Of a stretch of DNA of 40,987 nucleotides, positions 7,692-15,318 are shown piece after piece. The number at the start of each line of letters is the position of its first letter. Positions within the stretch are counted from its first letter, which is position 1. Made by a program: the position numbers and the translations under genes. Source of the stretch: Minisyncoccota bacterium (lineage in GTDB: Bacteria > Patescibacteriota > Minisyncoccia > Phycocordibacterales > JAQTLZ01); NCBI GenBank assembly GCA_028711065.1, contig JAQTSY010000009.1:1-40987 (forward strand), in the 5' to 3' direction. The notes beneath the pieces are model-generated. The model saw nothing but the letters and a program-made list of their open reading frames with translations, was not told where the DNA came from and searched no databases.

Positions 7692-10600
7692 TGTGTTTTG
7701 AGATTATCTAATAATGTATTGAGCATATTAATAATGGTTTGCTCATCAACCGAGTTTATTTTCTTTTCCTTTATTTTATCCTTTCTAATACCATTGAGAA
7801 AGCCCGCTATCCTTTTTGATACACCTTTCGCTTTGCTTTTTTGGAGCATCTTGATTGTGGTATCTATTTTGTTCAAGAGTGACTGTTTCGTCCCCTTATC
7901 CAGGGTAAACGTATTCACAACATTTTTCATTACTTGAAGATATTGTATTGGGTCAAAATCTTGCTGTGGGAGAAGAGTGAAATCAACCGTCCCATTACCA
8001 TCAAGATCTACAATGAGTGAAGTTGTAGTTGCAGAAGCTGAAAGCATAGCTAGAGTGCTTGGGAGCACAGGGATATCAGCAAAGGTCGAAGTAGCGACAG
8101 ACTGCCCAGCGACAACGCGCTCAATTTCCAGTGTAAAAGTTCCGATTCCAGTTCCGGCAATTTTTGCTTTGGTCGAACCATCGTCTGGAAATCCTACATA
8201 CTTCCCGTCGCCAAGCTCGAAATAATAACTATTGGGAATTTGCTCTTCTGTATAATTAAAATCAGAATCTGGAATAGGAATTAAACCAGTATGCTTACCG
8301 GAACTATCGTAGAGATTGATTGAAATCGGAGAATGACCAGAAAGGCGAAGACGTTTATCATCGCTTGATGGAACTGGTGCTATCGTGGTGACAAAATCAG
8401 GCGTGGTACTTGTCGCTCTAACCAGATTGTTTAAGAAATCTAAAATTGGTCGAGCTTCCAAAATATCTGCATGCTTATTGTTCCTATGCAGATTGTTGTC
8501 ATAATCATGCAAATTCACATAATACGTCGCAGTATTCATCTCCGTAGCACTGGGTACAACCACCGTTCCATCCCCTTCTTCTGTCTGCGTCGGCCTCATG
8601 TCCAATTCTTTATTTGTCTGGCACGTGCCTTTATCGGCGCAGACTGTCACATCTTTAGTTTGATATTTAATTCCTTTTATCGTATCCAATCCCCATCCGG
8701 CAATTTGCGTTACTGCAATATTTGATGGAATTTGATATGAATCAATTCCGTCATGGAGCGTGTTCACGTTTGTGAGAATTGTAGAATTCAAAATATTCGG
8801 CAAGGTAATATCTTCTGCCGACGGCTTTGCTCTGCCATCTGCCCCGAGAAGAAAATTTTGGAGTCCTGCTTTAGTGGAAATACTGTCTCCATATGTTTGT
8901 CTAAAGTTTGAAATGGTATCGATTGATGGATCAAATGTAACAACCGGATCTGACACTTTCGTAAAATATTCTGCCGAAGGCAAAAGCTGGTACGCCCCGG
9001 AAAGATTTTCACCAAATGTTCGCATAGTAGCAGCGCCTGCCAGAAGTCCGTGGAAAAGTTCTTCCCCATATCCATGCAAAAGCGAACTCACTGCTTCGGG
9101 TGTACCAACCTGCGGCACTGCGACCATAATAAATTTATCAACAAGATTTGCTTCGCCCTTTGCTTCAAGCGCTTTGATGAGTGCTTTACTGACAATCCCT
9201 CCCATACTGTGGGCGATAAGTGTGACTTTTCCCGTTTTGGAAGTTTTTGCTAGATTTTCAATCTCCGTAACCATCATGGATGTTTTACCATCTGCAAGTT
9301 TTACAGGATTATTTACTGTATCGTCTGCGGAAAGCCGCCAATCATACGGAAGTGCTTTCCAGTCTGTTATTGTGCCTGCTGTTTTGAGGCCATCCATTTC
9401 GTCCATAAAACTTTTATAAATTTTTGTCCCGACAATAGGTATGCTGTCGATAATATCCTTGGTGTAAATAGAAGGGTCAAGACTTTTTCCATTCGCATCC
9501 AAATCAAGAGCCACAACATCACTATAAAAATTCGGCTCCCAAAGTTGGTCAGTATTGAGTCCTCCAAAATTATCTCGATAGAGCCGGCTTCCCTCGATCC
9601 CTGGCAAAAATGCGACACTTGAACAACATGTGGGAACTTTCGGCAAAAACGGATCTTCAGTAAGCCAGGGGCTATAATCAACTGCCCCAGAAATCATATC
9701 GCCCAAACCTTCCGGATTCCCTGGATCATTTACAAAATCGCTCGGTCCGCTTGCATCTCCCCACCAATTGTTTTCTGCCTGAACCGTCGTCTCGTCTGAT
9801 TCATTCAAAAGTCCGAGAAAATCATTCTCTTTAATTGCATTCCCGTGTATCGCAAACGGCGTCCGCCAAACATCGAGCCCGATAAAATTTTTCTCAAATG
9901 TACTCGAGGCGATACTCCCAGAGATAATATCCCCCGCGCTTATCCCCGCGTAGCCGAAATTGCGGAAAGTTGAGTCTACGATCGTAAGCGACGAGGGTTT
10001 TCCCGTCCAACTATTCCCATAAAATGTGACACCAGAATCGGAACTTCCATCGAATACACTTCCGGAAATATCCAAAACACTCGCCCCGCTCGCATAAATC
10101 CCCGAACCGAAGTCCAGATCTTTAACTGAAGAATTTTTGAAAGTGAGTTTGGAGTCATAGACCCCGACCGCATCTTCGGCGATATTTTGAAAAGTGGAAT
10201 TGGAAATATCGGCAGATGAATTATATATGCCGATTCCATTGCCACTCGAAAGGTTTTTGATCGTCGCGTTAGTAAGTGTAAACGCTGAACCGTCATACAC
10301 ACCGACACCGGATCCGCCGGCATTATCAATCGTTGTCGAAGCGATCGTTACGGTACTCGCGTTATATCCATCGATCCCATCATAATCGAGATTCGCGATG
10401 GTCGAGTTTTTTACAAGAATTGTGCTTGCAAATGCAGTAATAGCAACCTCAGAATGTTCGATACTGACCTGATCAATCTCTCCTTGAGTACTCCTGAAAG
10501 AAAGCGGTTCTTCGAGATATTGAAAAATGAGATTTGAAAGACGGGAGTGATCCGAACCTTCATAAAAAGAGATGCCTCCCCTGTCAAAGACCGAAGGCTG

Positions 10601-10942
10601 ACTTGCCGACGCATCAGCATTCGTATCACCGCCAAACGAGTCATCTTTCAGAGATGTGAAATAAATCTTGTCTTGGCCTGTTCCCTCGGCAATGAAAGTC
10701 CCGTACACCTTCAAGAGACTATTATCAAATTTTACGATGACTCCTGGTTCTAGAGTAAGTGTGACTCCAGAATCAAGAATTGTGTCTTGAGATATCACAT
10801 AGGGACCGTTCGCCTTCGTCCATGTGGTGTCGGTAGAGATCTCTGTGTCAGAAATTACAGTTTCCGCTCTCACAGAGCCGGCATAGAAAAGACAAGAGAA
10901 AAGAATGAATAAAAAGAGAAGTTGTGAGCTTCCCCGTGTCAT
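7688..10942 (-). CDS. secreted right-handed beta-helix / LCAT-like alpha/beta hydrolase fusion (1084 aa)
   Basis: signal peptide; repeated beta-helix rungs (ISNSTFQNIAEDAVGVYDSKLTFKNSSVKDL); hydrolase region VAFLPGIEGSRLY ... LIAHSMGGIVSKALI. Confidence 0.85.
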   Translation of the reverse strand: MTRGSSQLLFLFILFSCLFYAGSVRAETVISDTEISTDTTWTKANGPYVISQDTILDSGVTLTLEPGVIVKFDNSLLKVYGTFIAEGTGQDKIYFTSLKDDSFGGDTNADASASQPSVFDRGGISFYEGSDHSRLSNLIFQYLEEPLSFRSTQGEIDQVSIEHSEVAITAFASTILVKNSTIANLDYDGIDGYNASTVTIASTTIDNAGGSGVGVYDGSAFTLTNATIKNLSSGNGIGIYNSSADISNSTFQNIAEDAVGVYDSKLTFKNSSVKDLDFGSGIYASGASVLDISGSVFDGSSDSGVTFYGNSWTGKPSSLTIVDSTFRNFGYAGISAGDIISGSIASSTFEKNFIGLDVWRTPFAIHGNAIKENDFLGLLNESDETTVQAENNWWGDASGPSDFVNDPGNPEGLGDMISGAVDYSPWLTEDPFLPKVPTCCSSVAFLPGIEGSRLYRDNFGGLNTDQLWEPNFYSDVVALDLDANGKSLDPSIYTKDIIDSIPIVGTKIYKSFMDEMDGLKTAGTITDWKALPYDWRLSADDTVNNPVKLADGKTSMMVTEIENLAKTSKTGKVTLIAHSMGGIVSKALIKALEAKGEANLVDKFIMVAVPQVGTPEAVSSLLHGYGEELFHGLLAGAATMRTFGENLSGAYQLLPSAEYFTKVSDPVVTFDPSIDTISNFRQTYGDSISTKAGLQNFLLGADGRAKPSAEDITLPNILNSTILTNVNTLHDGIDSYQIPSNIAVTQIAGWGLDTIKGIKYQTKDVTVCADKGTCQTNKELDMRPTQTEEGDGTVVVPSATEMNTATYYVNLHDYDNNLHRNNKHADILEARPILDFLNNLVRATSTTPDFVTTIAPVPSSDDKRLRLSGHSPISINLYDSSGKHTGLIPIPDSDFNYTEEQIPNSYYFELGDGKYVGFPDDGSTKAKIAGTGIGTFTLEIERVVAGQSVATSTFADIPVLPSTLAMLSASATTTSLIVDLDGNGTVDFTLLPQQDFDPIQYLQVMKNVVNTFTLDKGTKQSLLNKIDTTIKMLQKSKAKGVSKRIAGFLNGIRKDKIKEKKINSVDEQTIINMLNTLLDNLKTQ

Positions 10943-11097
10943 TGACCTTGAACTTGTGGAGGATTGGCGAATTGAGATTGGTTATCGATTTTTATCCTAT
11001 AGGCGTTTGTGACGAGAAGGAGAAGAAAGCTCACCAAAAGGACGAGGAGAAACCCGAAGAGGAATTTGAAGAAGGTTTTATCGAAGTATTTCCGCAT
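10939..11097 (-). CDS. small single-TM protein
   Basis: MRKYFDKTFFKFLFGFLLVLLVSFLLLLVTNAY; overlaps start of the next gene. Confidence 0.6.
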   Translation of the reverse strand: MRKYFDKTFFKFLFGFLLVLLVSFLLLLVTNAYRIKIDNQSQFANPPQVQGQ

Positions 11098-11142
11098 AGC
11101 TATAAGTATATATGATTCCTGGAGTTCCGTATCCACAGAAAG

Positions 11143-11180
11143 GAAAAGCCCCCGAAACGCGCGCGTTTCGGGGGCTTTTC
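11143..11180. terminator. perfect 38-bp palindrome, probable bidirectional terminator
   Basis: GAAAAGCCCCCGAAACGCG|CGCGTTTCGGGGGCTTTTC. Confidence 0.75.
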
Positions 11181-11206
11181 TGCTTTTCTTTCATGGAATC
11201 CAGACA

Positions 11207-11228
11207 AAGCAAAAACCGCCCTTTCGGG
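11207..11228 (+). repeat. 22-bp direct repeat, copy 1 (half-terminator)
   Basis: AAGCAAAAACCGCCCTTTCGGG, identical to 11323-11344. Confidence 0.9.
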
Positions 11229-11231
11229 TGA

Positions 11232-11313
11232 GGAGCAGGCAGGAACCTGCTCCGCAAGACCTTGAGCATTCTGTAGTCAGAATGTGAAAGGTGTACAGCT
11301 CCTGTAAGGAGGA
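11232..11313 (+). ncRNA. structured repeated element, copy A (candidate RNA motif or mobile element)
   Basis: hairpin GGAGCAGG..CCTGCTCC, block GCAAGACCTTGAG, hairpin CATTCTG-TAGT-CAGAATG, block GAAAGGTGTACAGCTCCTGTAAGGAGGA; same layout at 24518-24589 minus. Confidence 0.6.
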
Positions 11314-11322
11314 CTTTTGTGC

Positions 11323-11356
11323 AAGCAAAAACCGCCCTTTCGGGCGGTTTTTGCTT
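11323..11356. terminator. bidirectional intrinsic terminator
   Basis: AAGCAAAAACCGCCC-TTTC-GGGCGGTTTTTGCTT. Confidence 0.9.
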
Positions 11357-11404
11357 AGCTATCCTAACTTAGACCGAAGTCCAGGAGAGGATCACAAGCG
11401 CTAG

Positions 11405-13504
11405 TTAGTTCTTGACGTAGAGAGGATCAGTTCGGAAGTTCTCAACAGGCAACACAACATTTGCTGTGTCCGCTGCACCAGCTGAGTCAGCCACGAAGTT
11501 TACAGATCCAACTTGGACTCTGTACTGGCTAGAAACTGTTGGGTCATAGATAACCTGAAGATCTACGTTAGCTGTAGCGCCAGCGCTGATCTCGAGACAA
11601 TCAACTGATGAACAACCTGCTGCTTTCAACTGAACTCCAGTCTGGTTACCAGATTGCTGGAAGCTTGCTGATACTGCACCGGTTGTCGTAGCTCCACCGT
11701 TGGAAACGTCGTAGACGTTGTAGGTGAGGCCGAAGTTGCTTCCACTGAAGACGTTGTCAGTAACTCGTTCAGTGTTAAGCGGAACGTAAACCGTTTCGTC
11801 ATTTGCTGTAATAGCAAGAGGGATGACGAATGTACCTGTATCATCAGTTGTTCCAGAAGTACCGTAGTCCTGATACGTAGGAGTAACTTTGCTTCGTGTA
11901 ACTACACTGATACCTTGTGATTTCAATGTCTGTGTATCACCAGAAGCTGAACCTGAAGTGTCTGCAGCATCTCCATTCTTGTCTTCGAAGTTTGTTCCTC
12001 CGACATTCATAGATACGCTGATAGAGTCACCCTGGTCGAATGAAGTACTACTTGCTGAAGTATCACCAATCTGCTTGACCTTTCCGAAGACGGTGTAAGT
12101 CTTTGTAGAGCCATCAGCGATGGTAACATCGTCAGTTGAAGTGAAGGTTACTCCACCATCAGTACCAGTAGAAGAAGCTACTTGACTATCAATTTCATTG
12201 CCACTTGCATCATTCTTTCCTTCAACCAATCGGAAGTTGGAAATCATCATGTTGTCTTTAGTGACGCCTGTTGTATTAACAGTGATTGGCAATTCGCTAA
12301 AGGTCATATCTGATCCTTCTGCTCTCAAAGTAATGTAGAGCAAAGGAACATCTGATGTAGGACCTGTATCAGATACAGTCACATCTTGTGTTGTAGGACC
12401 TACTGTCGAAATGTGCATCTTTACATCGCCTGAATTTGCAAGACTCTGGAACATGAAGTTCTCACCAGTGTCAGTCAAGCTTGAAGGAACGTCAGCAGTG
12501 AGGATTGCTCCTGTTGAGTCTTCGAATCGAACTTGAGTAACAGTGACATTCCAATCGTTTGTTGCGTCAGCTCCATCGATATGATCGATTGCTGTAACAG
12601 CGACAAAGAAGTCAACTTTTGCATTTTCGTTTACAGTTGCTCCAGAAAGACTGATGCTCTTTGAGTAAGAAGTTCCAGTCTTTGTGAAGTCAGATACATC
12701 TGCAGAACCAACTTTCTTTGATCCTTCCCAGATAGTAACCTGATCTGCGTATCGATTCAATCGAGAAGATGAGTTTGTGTCATCATTTACAAGAGTAACT
12801 TTGACACTAGAAACACTAACATCAGAACCTTCAGCCTTCACTTTGAAGTCTGCGATCTTGGTGTTACTGTCTCCTTCCTTCACTTCTGATTCTACATCGG
12901 AAGCTTTCGTGATTGTGACGTCTCCGGCACCACCAGAAAGTGAACCGCTACCACCACCGTTTGATCCACCAGAACATGACTGTCCAGTTGTTGTACTGAA
13001 TCCACTAGCTGAAGTACATCCTGCTGGGAAGCCTGATGCTCCAGTACATGGCATACCAGTTGTTGAACTGAAGCCTGCTGCTGAAGTACATCCTGCTGGG
13101 AAGCCAATAGGTGCGCAAGGCTGACCAGTTACTGAACTGTAACCAGAAGCACTTGTACATCCTGCTGGGAAGTTTCCAGAAACTGAACCGCCCTCATTGA
13201 GTTTAGCTCGAGTGATTGGACCAACATAACCAGCTGCAGGTGTAATACCTACACTTGTCTGATAAGCAGCTACTGCAGATTGTGTTTGTGAACCGAAGTA
13301 TCCGGTTGCTCCTGCAGGGATGCTGAATCCGTTTGCAATGAGCCATGTCTGAAGTGCTGTTACATCAGCTCCTGTTGAGCCGATCGTAAGATTTGAATCG
13401 AATGAAGCTGAAGCCACAAGCGCTCCGCCAGCAACAGCAACCATTGAGACTGCCATAGCCAAACCGAGAATTCCTGCGACTACCGTTTTTGTTTTATAAT
13501 TCAT
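11405..13504 (-). CDS. secreted surface protein with peptidoglycan-binding domain and Cys repeats
   Basis: signal peptide; GSTGADVTALQTWLIANGFSIPAGATGYFGSQTQSAVAAYQTSVGITPAAGYVGPITRAKLN; three FPAGCTSAxGxSxxTGxxC repeats; long beta-rich Thr/Ser-rich tail. Confidence 0.85.
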   Translation of the reverse strand: MNYKTKTVVAGILGLAMAVSMVAVAGGALVASASFDSNLTIGSTGADVTALQTWLIANGFSIPAGATGYFGSQTQSAVAAYQTSVGITPAAGYVGPITRAKLNEGGSVSGNFPAGCTSASGYSSVTGQPCAPIGFPAGCTSAAGFSSTTGMPCTGASGFPAGCTSASGFSTTTGQSCSGGSNGGGSGSLSGGAGDVTITKASDVESEVKEGDSNTKIADFKVKAEGSDVSVSSVKVTLVNDDTNSSSRLNRYADQVTIWEGSKKVGSADVSDFTKTGTSYSKSISLSGATVNENAKVDFFVAVTAIDHIDGADATNDWNVTVTQVRFEDSTGAILTADVPSSLTDTGENFMFQSLANSGDVKMHISTVGPTTQDVTVSDTGPTSDVPLLYITLRAEGSDMTFSELPITVNTTGVTKDNMMISNFRLVEGKNDASGNEIDSQVASSTGTDGGVTFTSTDDVTIADGSTKTYTVFGKVKQIGDTSASSTSFDQGDSISVSMNVGGTNFEDKNGDAADTSGSASGDTQTLKSQGISVVTRSKVTPTYQDYGTSGTTDDTGTFVIPLAITANDETVYVPLNTERVTDNVFSGSNFGLTYNVYDVSNGGATTTGAVSASFQQSGNQTGVQLKAAGCSSVDCLEISAGATANVDLQVIYDPTVSSQYRVQVGSVNFVADSAGAADTANVVLPVENFRTDPLYVKN
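12960..13175 (-). repeat. coding tandem repeat, period about 69-72 nt
   Basis: TGTACATCCTGCTGGGAAG-like units around 13015, 13087 and 13156. Confidence 0.8.
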
Positions 13505-13691
13505 ATTTTATTAATTTTTGGAATTATTTTTCTCTCCAGATTATTAATAATGAATGGAGAAAAAAACTATCCTGATTACGTAATTGCGAAATACATTTGA
13601 GTCTCGACTTAAGAACTAAAATGCATCGCGCGTTTAATCAATCTCGTCTCAACACTTTTCAGTGTAGAAACGATAATGATTCTATGTGAAG

Positions 13692-13711
13692 CTTTGCAAT
13701 TTCTTGCAAAG
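13692..13711. other. perfect 8-bp-stem hairpin
   Basis: CTTTGCAA-TTTC-TTGCAAAG. Confidence 0.7.
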
Positions 13712-14279
13712 TACTCTCTCTAACTACACTATTTTCTTCATCTCATATATCGACACAAGATGAGGAAAGTAGTTAACGAATTTTGGTCTGAAATACTTAC
13801 CGTAAACAGCCGTGTCCCCTCTTTTTATAGAAGAGTGGAGGAATAAGGAAATTCTGTATATAGAATTCTCTATGAAAATGTCAATGACCTGATTCTTTCT
13901 CTCGGACAAATATAGGCCAGCAGTATCTGGAAACAATTGCGCAAATTGAATGCGAAATTATCTCACCGCTCAATTATATATCCCGTCTTCATCCCTGTAA
14001 AATAAGGCTTATGTGGATAACTGATTTTAAGCAATTACCCGAAATAAGGCCGTATTTTTATATGAGAGAAACGACTGTTGAAAAACACCAAAATGGCCTT
14101 ATATGGCCCTTTTTTTGTTGAATTTCAACATCCAATGATTCTACTCATTTAGGGGCTTAAAGTCAATCCAAATAGGGTATGACTACCCTTAATGACGTTC
14201 TACAGGGTAAATTGTGACCAAGGTCACTTTTAAACACGTAGGTAAGAAACCAAAATCAAGACGCTTATTCTAAGTTGTC

Positions 14280-15137
14280 CTATTTCTTAATAGAATAAGA
14301 ACTCCAGCGTCTTTCACCATGTTTCTCTAGGACACCATTCTTAACCATGTCGATAAGCTGTCTTTGAATGGTTTTTTCGCTACAGTTCTTTATAACCTCC
14401 CCTATGTCCTTTATGGTAAGTGAACCTTCCTTTCTATCCCTGAAAGCCTTTAATATCATCTCTTTCCTATCAAGAGCAGGGGCTGTCCTTTGAATGTCTT
14501 TATAAAGGACATTATTGTCCTTTATGTCCGAATGTCTTTTATATTGTCCTTTATGTCCAAAGGAAGACCTTTTGTCCCCCGCTGAAAGGTTCTTCAATAC
14601 GTCCTTTTCGAAACTACCGCCTTTGAGAAGTGCTTCGGATTGATTTTCGGAAATTTCAGCAATGTTGAAAAAATTGCTGGGGATAGTGAAAGTATTTTCT
14701 TCGTCTTTTCGAACTCTTTTCGATTGCAAAGTCTCCATAAAGAGGCCAAATTCCTTCTTCAAAATAAGGTGGTTCATCTCTGACATCATTCCCGATGCAT
14801 AACTAATTTCGCATAAAGAAAGGATCTCAGTTCCGAGGAAATATGTTGCTTTTATTTTCTGATCTCTTTCTTTTATCGACAAATGGATGAGACACATCGT
14901 GTCCGATACGAGCTTTACGGCCATTTCTCGGAGCTTGAAACGAAGGGGATCGTTTTGCTCGAAGAGATTCGTAAGCATGTAAAGGGCAGTAGAAAGTCTT
15001 TGAGCCTTTTGCGACAAAAATTGGAAATGTCCGTCTTGGGTTTTGATTTCATTGCCAGAAAATCCTTTATTGTCTTCATTTTTATACGAAGGATCTTGAG
15101 CTCTATTATTTGAATGTATATCGTTTTTTTCTTCCAT
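14280..15137 (-). CDS. hypothetical DNA-binding protein with C-terminal winged-helix-like domain
   Basis: C-terminus RKEMILKAFRDRKEGSLTIKDIGEVIKNCSEKTIQRQLIDMVKNGVLEKHGERRWSSYSI is wHTH-like. Confidence 0.7.
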   Translation of the reverse strand: MEEKNDIHSNNRAQDPSYKNEDNKGFSGNEIKTQDGHFQFLSQKAQRLSTALYMLTNLFEQNDPLRFKLREMAVKLVSDTMCLIHLSIKERDQKIKATYFLGTEILSLCEISYASGMMSEMNHLILKKEFGLFMETLQSKRVRKDEENTFTIPSNFFNIAEISENQSEALLKGGSFEKDVLKNLSAGDKRSSFGHKGQYKRHSDIKDNNVLYKDIQRTAPALDRKEMILKAFRDRKEGSLTIKDIGEVIKNCSEKTIQRQLIDMVKNGVLEKHGERRWSSYSIKK

Positions 15138-15225
15138 TCTTGTGTCTTTTACACTTTCCCTACTTGTCCTTTATCAATTTTTGGAGATTTTTTTCTGATT
15201 CTTAGTGTCCATTATATATCGGACA
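14405..15225. promoter_or_regulatory. cluster of TGTCCTTTAT-type decamers (candidate operator array)
   Basis: exact copies at 14405, 14502 (minus), 14516, 14545 and 15164; near matches at 14484, 14495, 14533, 15143 and 15206. Confidence 0.6.
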
Positions 15226-15252
15226 AACAAACCCGTCTATTGACGAGATTTT

Positions 15253-15285
15253 GTTATAAAGTTGTAACGTTTTAAAGTTATAAAG
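15253..15285 (+). repeat. degenerate copy of AT-rich dispersed repeat
   Basis: GTTATAAAGTTGTAACGTTTTAAAGTTATAAAG. Confidence 0.6.
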
Positions 15286-15318
15286 CAAATCCGAGCCAAA
15301 AGAAAAAGAAAATATGAT

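Noticed and set aside
12960-13175. Possible CRISPR-like regularly spaced repeats
   Set aside because: The repeats are in frame inside a secreted protein and encode Cys modules; spacers are not unique sequences.
13724-13936. 70-aa ORF in the long intergenic region
   Set aside because: No clear SD, motif or operon context; left uncalled.
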